Of a DNA stretch of 5,614 nucleotides, positions 1-5,614 are shown piece by piece; positions within the stretch are counted from its first letter, which is position 1, and every line of letters starts with the position of its first letter. The DNA is from an uncultured Lachnospiraceae bacterium (GTDB lineage Bacteria; Bacillota_A; Clostridia; Lachnospirales; Lachnospiraceae): positions 1-5,614 of the forward strand of contig CADBNG010000190.1 in assembly GCA_902795985.1 (NCBI GenBank). Reading direction: 5' to 3'. The notes under the pieces were generated by a model. It ran no database searches. It was not told where the DNA came from and was given only the letters and a program-made list of their open reading frames with translations. Made by a program: the position numbers and the translations under genes.

Positions 1-862
1 TCATCTTGGAATGCACAACCGTTGTACGGAAATGGCCGATCAGGCAGACCGCCTCCGCCGCGGCCGCATCGGTCAGCGCCCGGCACTCTTCCGGATGCGC
101 GGCTATATCGCTGGTCACAAGCCGGCGGTAGACCGCGTGGAAAACGCATCCGTCGGAAGGATCCACCAGATGCTTTCCGTCAAATTTCAGCCTGCGGATG
201 TCCACAAAGCGGGCGGGAATGCCCTTCTTTTCAAAGGCCGCAAGGAAACGGGGAATATCGCTCTTTGTCACCGCTTCTTCAAAATCGGTAATCAGAACAG
301 TGGGATTCTCCACGGCATTTTTATCGGAATGATAAGTCTTCATCATTTCGTCGACCCAGGTCTCGTACAGCTCAAACCGGGAAACTTTATGCCGCTCCGC
401 GAAGATTTTATAGCTTTCGGAACGCATCACCGCTTCACAGCCCAGGTCCGTCCGGGACATGGCTGCGGTACCGTCGGTATTGAATTCACAGAACTTAAAG
501 CTCCGGTCCGCTTCGTCCAGGAAGAAATCAAACCGGGCCATCGGAAGCAGCTCCTCATATCCGCAGGGAAGAAGGATCAGCCGCTCCACCTCCGGCGGAA
601 AGCAGAAAAGCTTCCGGTATTCCGGACATTCGATATAATGGGCGATCAGCTTGCACAGGATATCATGGGTCCTGGTACAGACCGTTTTGAAAAAGTCCAG
701 TTCTTCCGCCGTATAAAAAGCCGGAACAAAGGAGATCGGCGCCATAATGCCGTAGCAGTGGCCGTCGGAGTGATCGATATAGTCTTTTGCCCTGGCTTTC
801 CCTTCGGGATCCCCTCCAAGGGAACGGATAATCTGAAGGTATTCATCCCGTTCTTTTTTCAT
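1..862 (-). CDS. Circularly permuted ATP-grasp / glutathionylspermidine-synthase-like protein, N-terminal part (3' end beyond the window)
   Basis: The frame starts at ATG 862-860 and stays open for 287 codons to the window edge, so the C-terminal part is missing. The start is supported by AAGGAG six bases upstream, overlapping the TAA of the preceding prsW-like gene; the intergenic gap is 9 bases, indicating translational linkage. Visible landmarks are 'ARFDFFLD' (residues 109-116), then 'FKFCEFNTDGTAAM' (122-135), and further on 'FHAVYRRLVTSD' (241-252) and 'FRTTVVHSKM' (278-287). This order resembles the pre-ATP-grasp region of glutathionylspermidine-synthase-like and DUF404/407-type enzymes: an Arg-x-Asp strand, an 'E-[YF]-N-x-D' substrate loop, a 'R-R' strand, and an 'S-[NK]-K' turn entering the nucleotide site. 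Known members ligate a carboxylate to an amine with ATP. The Mg/ATP-binding residues expected downstream are outside the window, so activity and substrate cannot be judged. No signal peptide or membrane segment is seen, so it is probably cytosolic. The family call rests on remembered motifs and is moderate. Confidence 0.65.
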   Translation of the reverse strand, partial: MKKERDEYLQIIRSLGGDPEGKARAKDYIDHSDGHCYGIMAPISFVPAFYTAEELDFFKTVCTRTHDILCKLIAHYIECPEYRKLFCFPPEVERLILLPCGYEELLPMARFDFFLDEADRSFKFCEFNTDGTAAMSRTDLGCEAVMRSESYKIFAERHKVSRFELYETWVDEMMKTYHSDKNAVENPTVLITDFEEAVTKSDIPRFLAAFEKKGIPARFVDIRRLKFDGKHLVDPSDGCVFHAVYRRLVTSDIAAHPEECRALTDAAAAEAVCLIGHFRTTVVHSKM

Positions 863-871
863 TGTCTCTCC

Positions 872-1564
872 TTAACGGATCCGGTGGTCCGTCGCCGACG
901 CTTTCCGGATCATCACAAATACCGCGACATACATGGCAACGATAAACAGCAGGAACAGAAGCAGGAACATCGTGCTTCCGAAGCTCAGGCAGCTGTCGTA
1001 GAAGCCGTGAAGGACCGACGCCAGAACCACCGACAGCACCAGGACGCCCGTGGATTTGGAACGTTCTCCCCGGTTTGCCAGCTCCCGGGCCCTGGAATAC
1101 AGCAGTCCGGAAAAGACCGCAAAGCCGAAATGCCCCGGTATAAAAGTGATTGCCCGGACCAGGCCGGTTGCCAGGCCGCTTTCGAAAATATACATGATAT
1201 CTTCCAGTACGGAAAACCCGATGGCGACACAGATGGCATACAGCATGCCGTCGAACATGTAGTCAAAAGCCGGATGCTTCCAGCTGATCAGCTTCAGCGC
1301 GAGGAACTTGGACACTTCCTCCGCAACCGCCACGACGGCAAACATTTCCAGAAGAATATAGGAGGCCGGCTTAAGGCCCGATATGCTGTCCAGGATTGCC
1401 CCGCCGATCAGTTCCAGAACAATGGCGAGAAGGACGGAGACGGCTCCGCCGAGCACCAGCTTCCACAGGAGGCCCGACGGCTCCTTCTCGATCGTATCTT
1501 TTTTGTAGACATACAGAAACATCAGGATCGCCGGTCCCGCCGCGATCAGAAAAACAAGACCCAT
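872..1564 (-). CDS. PrsW-family intramembrane glutamic protease
   Basis: A 230-residue, strongly hydrophobic protein with roughly seven membrane segments (about 2-20, 33-60, 68-92, 105-125, 133-157, 172-190 and 197-219). It opens with 'P-A-I-L' followed by 'KKDTIEKEP' (21-29), a typical PrsW N-terminal signature. The putative active site is spread over the membrane helices: 'EEVSK' (82-86), 'FDG' (104-106), 'GFSVLED' (116-122), 'GHFGFAVFSG' (144-153) and 'HGFYD' (186-190). These match the EExxK, FxxG..E, H and HxxxD motifs of PrsW within the CAAX-protease/APH-1-like superfamily. B. subtilis PrsW makes the site-1 cut in anti-sigma factor RsiW. No sigma or anti-sigma gene is visible here, so the substrate is unknown. 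The start at 1564 has GGAGAAG just upstream and lies 14 bases after the stop of the acyl-CoA synthetase gene, so the two are co-transcribed. The family call is secure; assigning the symbol prsW would overstate functional equivalence. Confidence 0.9.
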   Translation of the reverse strand: MGLVFLIAAGPAILMFLYVYKKDTIEKEPSGLLWKLVLGGAVSVLLAIVLELIGGAILDSISGLKPASYILLEMFAVVAVAEEVSKFLALKLISWKHPAFDYMFDGMLYAICVAIGFSVLEDIMYIFESGLATGLVRAITFIPGHFGFAVFSGLLYSRARELANRGERSKSTGVLVLSVVLASVLHGFYDSCLSFGSTMFLLLFLLFIVAMYVAVFVMIRKASATDHRIR

Positions 1565-1578
1565 TCTCTTCTCCGGTT

Positions 1579-3849
1579 TTACAGCTTATTGCGCATGATT
1601 TTGCCGCTGATCGTCTTGGGAAGCTCGTCCCGGAACACCACGATCCTCGGATATTTATAGGGAGCGGTGTGCTCTTTCACGTAGTTCTGAACCTCTTTCT
1701 TGAGTTCCTCCGTACCTTCCTTGCCGTCCACCAGCACGATGCTGGCCTTGACAACCTGGCCCCGGACCTCATCCGGTTCGGCTGACACGCCGCATTCCAG
1801 AACGTACGGCAGCTCCATGATCACATTCTCGATTTCCGCAGGTCCGATCCGGTAGCCCGAGGATTTGATCACGTCGTCCGCCCGTCCGACATACCAATAA
1901 TAACCGTCTTCGTCTCTCCACGCAAGATCACCGGTGTGATAAAGGCCGTCATGCCAGCTTTCTTTTGTCTTTTCCTCGTCCTTGTAGTAACCCAGGAACA
2001 GTCCGCAGCGGCGGTTCTCTTCCGTGGCATGGATCACGACCTCACCGTTTTCGCCGTCCGGAACGGTGTTTCCGTTCTCGTCCACCAGGTCAATGCCGTA
2101 ATCCGGCACGGGTTTGCCCATGGAACCCGGTTTGATCAGATCGCCCAGCAGGTTGCCCAGGCCCAGGGTCATCTCCGTCTGGCCGAAGCCTTCGGCGATC
2201 TTCAGGCCGGTGATCCTCTCGAACTGGTAGAACACCTCCGGGTTCAGCGCCTCACCGGCTGTAGTGGCATGCTTGATGGACGAAAGGTCATACTGGGAGA
2301 TATCCTTTTTGATCAGCATCCGGTACATTGTCGGCGGCGCGCAGAAGGTGGTGATGTTGTATTTCGCGAACATCGGCAGGATCTTCTCCGCGTCGAAACG
2401 GGTAAAGTCATAGGTGAAGACGGCGCCTTCGCAGAGCCACTGTCCGTACAGTTTTCCCCAGAGGGCTTTTCCCCATCCCGTTTCGGAGATGGTGAAGTGC
2501 AGGCCTTCCCGGTCCACCCAGTGCCAGTATTTTGCCGTAACATAATGTCCCAGCGCGTATTTGTAGCTGTGAGCGGCGATTTTCGGATATCCGGTGGTCC
2601 CGGAAGTGAAGAACATCAGCATCGGATCATCTCCGCCCGGTGTCTCCGCGGTCCGCTCGTAGATATTGCTGTAGCGGGGGAATTCTTCATCATACGGATG
2701 CCAGCCTTCCCGTTTTCCGTTGACGATCACCTTGATCAGTTCTTTTCCGGTCACTTCTTCGGCCAGATCTGCCTGGTGAGCGGTATCGCCGTCCGCCGTG
2801 CAGAGGATGGCTTTTACTTCTCCTGCCTGGTAGCGGTAAGTGAAGTCATGCTCCAGCAGCTGGTTTGTAGCCGGGATCGCAACCGCGCCGATCTTATGCA
2901 GCGCAAGGATGCAGAACCAGAACTGATAATGCCGTTTCAGGACGATCATGACCTTATCGCCTTTTCGGATGCCCAGATCCGTCAGGTAATTCGCCGTCCG
3001 CGCGGAAGCATCCATCATATCCCGGAAGGTAAACCGGCGCTCGGTCATATCATCGGAAATATGCAGCATGGCCAACTTGTCCGGATAGGCTTTGGCGATC
3101 TCGTCCACGATATCGAAAGCAAAATTGAAGTGCTCGGTATTGGTAAAATGAATATGCTGAAGCTCCCCGCGCTCATTTTCTTCCGTCTGAACGAACTTGT
3201 CGCTGATGAGCGGGTAAGACTTGATATGTCCGGCCTGGGCTTCGGCTCCCGTATGCTGTTCCTGTACCGAACTGGCCATGATCATGGAAAGGAACACGCA
3301 GTCCCTGCCATTGATCGCGATCATGCCGTGGGGGGTGGAACTCTTGTAGAAAATGCTGTCGCCTTCCTCCAGTACTTCCTCATGCTCCCCGACACGAACC
3401 CGCATCGAACCGCTGATGACCAGGTCAAATTCCTGTCCTGCATGGGTTGTCGTATGGATCGGCTGATCCTGCAGTTTTTCATCATACTGATAAGTAACCC
3501 AGTACGGTGTCGCAAGACGGTTGCGGAACATGGCGGCCATGTTCTGGATGGTGATGCCTTCTTCCTTTGCCGTCACCGGCCCTCTTCCCTTCCGGGTAAC
3601 CGTGTAACCGGAAAGCTTTGCCGTATGGCCTTCCAGAAGGGCATTCAGGTCCACGCCGAAAACGATGCTGCACTTATGCAGAAACGTAAACGGCAGATCC
3701 GTCTTTCCTTTCTCATACTCCAGGTACTGCTCTTCACTGACCTCCGTCATTTCCGCCATACGGGCGGTGCTGTAACCGATGATCTCTCTCATGTTGCGGA
3801 TACGTTCCGCGATTTCCAAGAGTTTTCCGGCAGTGTTGGTGGTTTCCAT
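1579..3849 (-). CDS. XRE-HTH / cupin / medium-chain-type acyl-CoA synthetase fusion protein
   Basis: A 756-residue, three-module protein. Residues about 12-73 form an XRE-like helix-turn-helix ('YSTARMAEMTEVS', 'YLEYEKGKTDLP'). Residues about 112-195 are a cupin: H132, H136, E140 and G147 fit motif 1, and 'EEGDSIFYKSSTPHG' (161-175), with H174, fits motif 2, so metal or ligand binding is plausible. Residues about 238-756 are a complete AMP-forming acyl-CoA synthetase of the ANL superfamily: P-loop 'FFTSGTTGYPK' (413-423), 'SETGWGKALWGKLYGQW' (455-471), 'TTFCAPPTMYR' (500-510), 'EGFGQTE' (553-559), 'YHTGD' (637-641), hinge region 'GRADDVIKSSGYRIGPAEIE' (655-674) and 'PKTISGKIMRNKL' (744-756) with catalytic K750. 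The style is that of ACSM/MACS enzymes, which make acyl-CoA, AMP and PPi from short, medium or branched carboxylates. All catalytic motifs are present. The start at 3849 follows a perfect AGGAGG; a longer in-frame ATG at 3924 lies inside the leader terminator and is rejected. It is the first gene of the operon, behind an isoleucine T-box. The exact substrate is unknown. Confidence 0.95.
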   Translation of the reverse strand: METTNTAGKLLEIAERIRNMREIIGYSTARMAEMTEVSEEQYLEYEKGKTDLPFTFLHKCSIVFGVDLNALLEGHTAKLSGYTVTRKGRGPVTAKEEGITIQNMAAMFRNRLATPYWVTYQYDEKLQDQPIHTTTHAGQEFDLVISGSMRVRVGEHEEVLEEGDSIFYKSSTPHGMIAINGRDCVFLSMIMASSVQEQHTGAEAQAGHIKSYPLISDKFVQTEENERGELQHIHFTNTEHFNFAFDIVDEIAKAYPDKLAMLHISDDMTERRFTFRDMMDASARTANYLTDLGIRKGDKVMIVLKRHYQFWFCILALHKIGAVAIPATNQLLEHDFTYRYQAGEVKAILCTADGDTAHQADLAEEVTGKELIKVIVNGKREGWHPYDEEFPRYSNIYERTAETPGGDDPMLMFFTSGTTGYPKIAAHSYKYALGHYVTAKYWHWVDREGLHFTISETGWGKALWGKLYGQWLCEGAVFTYDFTRFDAEKILPMFAKYNITTFCAPPTMYRMLIKKDISQYDLSSIKHATTAGEALNPEVFYQFERITGLKIAEGFGQTEMTLGLGNLLGDLIKPGSMGKPVPDYGIDLVDENGNTVPDGENGEVVIHATEENRRCGLFLGYYKDEEKTKESWHDGLYHTGDLAWRDEDGYYWYVGRADDVIKSSGYRIGPAEIENVIMELPYVLECGVSAEPDEVRGQVVKASIVLVDGKEGTEELKKEVQNYVKEHTAPYKYPRIVVFRDELPKTISGKIMRNKL

Positions 3850-3856
3850 GATTTTT

Positions 3857-3862
3857 CCTCCT
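3857..3862 (-). promoter_or_regulatory. Ribosome binding site of the acyl-CoA synthetase fusion gene
   Basis: AGGAGG on the minus strand, seven bases before ATG 3849-3847. It is a full Shine-Dalgarno match and decides the start codon against the ATG at 3924, which would place 25 unlikely residues through the terminator-distal leader. It lies downstream of the T-box terminator, so it is only transcribed when the antiterminator wins. Confidence 0.9.
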
Positions 3863-3908
3863 GTTTTCCTGTTTCTGTCCGGTGAGGAAGCTGAGTCTGT
3901 ACATATAG

Positions 3909-3940
3909 AAAAAGCCCGTCTCAACTACATTGAGACGAGC
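3909..3940 (-). terminator. T-box-controlled intrinsic terminator
   Basis: On the minus strand, GCTCGTCTCAA (3940-3930) pairs with TTGAGACGGGC (3924-3914), giving 11 pairs including one G-U, around a five-base loop (TGTAG), followed by TTTTT (3913-3909). Its 5' arm is also the 3' arm of the antiterminator, so the two structures cannot coexist. This is the regulatory decision point of the leader. Confidence 0.95.
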
Positions 3941-4174
3941 CATAATAAACCCGCGGTACCACTCAATTTGCGGCCTGCGCCGCCACTCATCGAACTCCAT
4001 CAAGTCCTGTCCATTAACGCAGGCTCACGGGAAGCATCTACTTGCTTTCGCTTTCTTGCTTCCGGCTCAGAAGTGATGGGCACTTGAAGTTCCTGCTTCC
4101 GGTTCACACCAACCACCGTATCTCTCAAACGCATTTCCTTCGGCCGTCTTCGTCAACGCCTTTCTTTTTCAATT
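3909..4174 (-). promoter_or_regulatory. T-box riboswitch leader, predicted isoleucine-specific (AUC specifier, tRNA-Ile)
   Basis: This leader RNA senses uncharged tRNA. In Stem I, CGUUUGAG (4131-4124) pairs fully with UUCAAGUG (4088-4081). Above it sits the conserved distal hairpin GGUUGGUGUGAACC (4114-4101). Below it, GAAG (4141-4138) pairs with CUUC (4073-4070), leaving a specifier loop whose 3' side is CCCAUCA (4080-4074). The triplet immediately before the conserved A (A4074) is AUC (4077-4075), an Ile codon. Stem II is GGAAGC (4063-4058) with GCUUCC (4035-4030) and carries the S-turn-like AGUAGA (4042-4037). A further helix, GCCUGCG (4024-4018) with CGCAGGC (3979-3973), precedes the antiterminator. 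In the antiterminator, AUUGAG (3967-3962) pairs with CUCAAU (3934-3929) and GCGGG (3954-3950) with CUCGU (3939-3935), bulging UGGUACC (3961-3955). The bulge UGGU expects a tRNA 3' end ACCA, matching the A discriminator of tRNA-Ile. Class is certain; amino-acid specificity is a reading of the loop by eye. Confidence 0.95.
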
Positions 4175-4180
4175 ACGGCA

Positions 4181-4209
4181 ATGTTACCACTTTCCCCCGG
4201 GACTGTCAA
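4181..4209 (-). promoter_or_regulatory. Sigma-A-type promoter of the T-box operon
   Basis: On the minus strand the -35 box TTGACA (4209-4204) is a perfect consensus. A 17-base spacer separates it from TAACAT (4186-4181), a 4/6 match to the -10 consensus, which is preceded by TG one base upstream (TGG-TAACAT), making an extended -10. The predicted transcript starts near A4174, just before the first T-box helices, which independently supports the position. Copies of TCCCGG flank the -35 box (see findings). Confidence 0.85.
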
Positions 4210-4218
4210 CCGGGATTT

Positions 4219-4252
4219 TCAAAGGAAAGGGGACCGGTTAAAACCAGTCCCC
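4219..4252 (-). terminator. Intrinsic terminator after the lipase-like gene
   Basis: GGGGACTGGT (4252-4243) pairs with ACCGGTCCCC (4238-4229) across a four-base loop, one G-U pair included, followed by an interrupted T-run TTTCCTTT (4228-4221). It begins 21 bases after the lipase stop and ends about 10 bases before the -35 box of the next promoter, so it insulates the two units. The broken T-tract means some read-through is possible. Confidence 0.8.
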
Positions 4253-4273
4253 GAACAAAAAGCCGCTCTCCGT

Positions 4274-5614
4274 TCACTCCTGTCCGGGGATGCCTTCCGT
4301 ATAATAACTGTCAAGAGACTCAACCCAGGCCAGGTTTATTTCGGGATAATGGGCCTGTATGATCTGGTCCATGTTCAATACAAGGGTCAGGATATGATAG
4401 CCCTGATAACGGGTGATGTCATCCTCTATCAGCTGATCCATGAAAAGGAGCAGAGGACCGACCGCATTGGAAAGGTTCTCATATTCCTGTTCGGTCAGAC
4501 CGATTTTTTTCTTTCGCATCTGCTCGATAAAACTGGAAGCCAGCACCTCGCCGGATGCCTGCAGCGCGGCGTGATAGGTCTCATCATTACGCAGTTCGGA
4601 AGGAAGGGTATTATTTAAGGAAATCGTGACGGCAATCGCGGAAATGGCGACGTAGAACTGCCAGTCCTTTACCATATCCCCGCAGGCTTCGATCATCTCA
4701 TCGGCCTGGGCGTATGTGCTGCCAAGGATAATCCGGGCAACGGTGGAAAAGGCTTCCTGGTAATGCTCCGCGTAGCTGGCCCTGTCCGAATCCGGCAGAT
4801 TGCTGTTGACCCATTCCGTCAGTTCCCCGACAAATTCCCCCTGGCTGATCTTCTCCGGCTCTTTGAACTGCACCTGTTCGAACGCGCTGGCCGGATCCGT
4901 GTACCGATAGGCGGTAAAATCATCCAGAATATACTCGATCGACGGATCAATCTCCGCAAGTCTTTCCAGCATCACCGTTTTGCGCTCTTCATAGCCGTCA
5001 TCGCCGGGCACCGGCAGGAGCAGATCATCCCGGGTATAGTTTTTCAGACGGTCCGGCTGCTCATAGCCGGCGCGGTCGAACCCCCAGATGGACAACGGAA
5101 TCATGGGAACAACGTCCGCGGGGGAGACGGTATTGTGAATATAGGGTTCATGGCCGGTTTCGTCATGAAGGACTCCCTGGGGCGCTTCAAACGTATAGCA
5201 GTAAATATCCTTAAGGGTCGTTCCGTACAGTTCCGGATTCTCCCCGATCTCCGCAGCGGCCATATTGGAAAGGGCTCCGGCCCTGGAATAACCGGCAAGC
5301 CAGATTTTCACATGATCTTTCAGGCCGTATTTCTTCTCATATTCCCGGATGAATTCCAGAACCTGCTCTTTTGCCGCGGAAAAGCCCTTGGATTCTCCTT
5401 CGGTTCCGACACGGACGTTATTGGCCCACTCCGCCTCATAGGAGGCTCCACGGATTCCGACAGCTAAAATGGTATAGAAATGCCGGTTTGAAAAGATCAT
5501 CCGGCTGCCGATGGCCACACCGACCGAATCCTCCGTCGGCTTCACGTCATAGGCTTCATTATGAACCAGCCGGGAAAAACCGATCTCTTCCATCAGCGCT
5601 TCATAATTCTCGCA
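4274..5614 (-). CDS. Lipase-like alpha/beta-hydrolase, 5' end beyond the window
   Basis: 446 residues are visible and the frame is open to the window edge. A Met at 5593 lies seven codons in but is internal: no ribosome binding site precedes it and conserved-looking sequence continues upstream. From the first visible residue, 'SVGVAIGSRMI' and 'TILAVGIRGA' (30-56) form core beta strands, and 'WLAGYSRAGALSN' (105-117) is the nucleophile elbow with candidate catalytic S110. 'YCYTFEAPQGV' (138-148) and 'HNTVSPADVVPMIP' (160-173) give candidate Asp D167. Near the C-terminus, 'AHYPEINLAWVESLD' (421-435) offers candidate His H422. This order fits class-3-type lipase-like proteins common in clostridia. 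About 250 mostly helical residues lie between the Asp and His motifs and could form a lid. The elbow reads G-Y-S-R-A, with Ala in the last position of GxSxG. Whether a signal peptide exists cannot be seen. It has its own terminator and is not part of the T-box operon. Substrate unknown. Confidence 0.8.
   Translation of the reverse strand, partial: CENYEALMEEIGFSRLVHNEAYDVKPTEDSVGVAIGSRMIFSNRHFYTILAVGIRGASYEAEWANNVRVGTEGESKGFSAAKEQVLEFIREYEKKYGLKDHVKIWLAGYSRAGALSNMAAAEIGENPELYGTTLKDIYCYTFEAPQGVLHDETGHEPYIHNTVSPADVVPMIPLSIWGFDRAGYEQPDRLKNYTRDDLLLPVPGDDGYEERKTVMLERLAEIDPSIEYILDDFTAYRYTDPASAFEQVQFKEPEKISQGEFVGELTEWVNSNLPDSDRASYAEHYQEAFSTVARIILGSTYAQADEMIEACGDMVKDWQFYVAISAIAVTISLNNTLPSELRNDETYHAALQASGEVLASSFIEQMRKKKIGLTEQEYENLSNAVGPLLLFMDQLIEDDITRYQGYHILTLVLNMDQIIQAHYPEINLAWVESLDSYYTEGIPGQE

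Noticed and set aside
11..1660. 549-codon open frame on the plus strand
   Set aside because: It lies antisense to the ATP-grasp-like and PrsW genes, spans their junction, lacks a recognisable domain and has Arg/His/Gln-rich composition typical of a shadow frame in GC-rich DNA.
1936..3885. 649-codon open frame on the plus strand
   Set aside because: It is fully antisense to the acyl-CoA synthetase, whose domain motifs and ribosome binding site are unambiguous; no motif or start signal supports the antisense frame.
3850..3924. In-frame upstream ATG (3924) extending the acyl-CoA synthetase by 25 residues
   Set aside because: The ATG lies in the 3' arm of the T-box terminator, has no Shine-Dalgarno, and the extension is not HTH-like; the ATG at 3849 has a perfect AGGAGG.
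4070..4080. Alternative specifier readings CCC (Pro), CAU (His) or UCA (Ser)
   Set aside because: Only AUC sits directly before the conserved A preceding the lower Stem I helix; shifted readings would break the usual spacing. The UGGU bulge is compatible with tRNA-Ile but does not by itself exclude other tRNAs with an A discriminator.
3734..4087. Small open frames on both strands across the leader region, possible leader peptides
   Set aside because: They cross conserved T-box structure and have no ribosome binding sites; the RNA structure explains the region without a peptide.
4763..5467. 234-codon open frame on the plus strand
   Set aside because: It is antisense to the lipase-like gene and has no recognisable domain or ribosome binding site.
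1..5614. Search for CRISPR arrays, insertion sequences, tRNA or rRNA genes and attachment sites
   Set aside because: No spaced repeats, transposase motifs, tRNA cloverleaf sequences or long terminal inverted repeats were seen by eye on either strand.

Overview
The window looks like a chromosomal segment from an anaerobic, low-G+C-phylum Gram-positive bacterium (Bacillota, clostridial side, probably gut or rumen associated). The evidence is a textbook T-box leader, strong AGGAGG-type ribosome binding sites, a PrsW-type protease, and close coding packing with a moderately GC-rich codon style (many CGG, CTG and CCG codons). The genus cannot be fixed from the sequence. All real genes read on the minus strand, so transcription runs from high to low coordinates.

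Layout in transcription order: (1) 5614-4274, the 3' part of a lipase-like alpha/beta hydrolase gene, cut by the window edge and followed by a hairpin terminator. (2) 4209-3850, a non-coding control region with a good promoter (perfect -35 TTGACA, 17-nt spacer, extended -10) feeding a complete T-box riboswitch. Its specifier triplet reads AUC (isoleucine), its T-box bulge is UGGU, and it has mutually exclusive antiterminator and terminator helices. (3) 3849-1579, a 756-residue protein fusing an XRE-type helix-turn-helix, a cupin sensor domain and a full medium-chain-type acyl-CoA synthetase. (4) 1564-872, a PrsW-family intramembrane protease. (5) 862-1, the N-terminal 287 residues of a protein resembling circularly permuted ATP-grasp ligases, running off the window.

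Genes 3 to 5 are separated by only 14 and 9 bases and share one promoter, so they form an operon whose transcription should rise when uncharged tRNA-Ile accumulates. T-boxes normally control aminoacyl-tRNA synthetases, amino-acid biosynthesis or transport; here the first gene is an acyl-CoA synthetase carrying its own regulator-like N-terminus. The simplest hypothesis is that the enzyme activates a short branched acid such as 2-methylbutyrate (or propionate) to its CoA ester, which anaerobes can reductively carboxylate to the 2-oxoacid precursor of isoleucine. That would make the operon an isoleucine-from-volatile-fatty-acid salvage unit. The roles of the PrsW protease and the ATP-grasp-like protein in it are unexplained and are the most open part of the locus.
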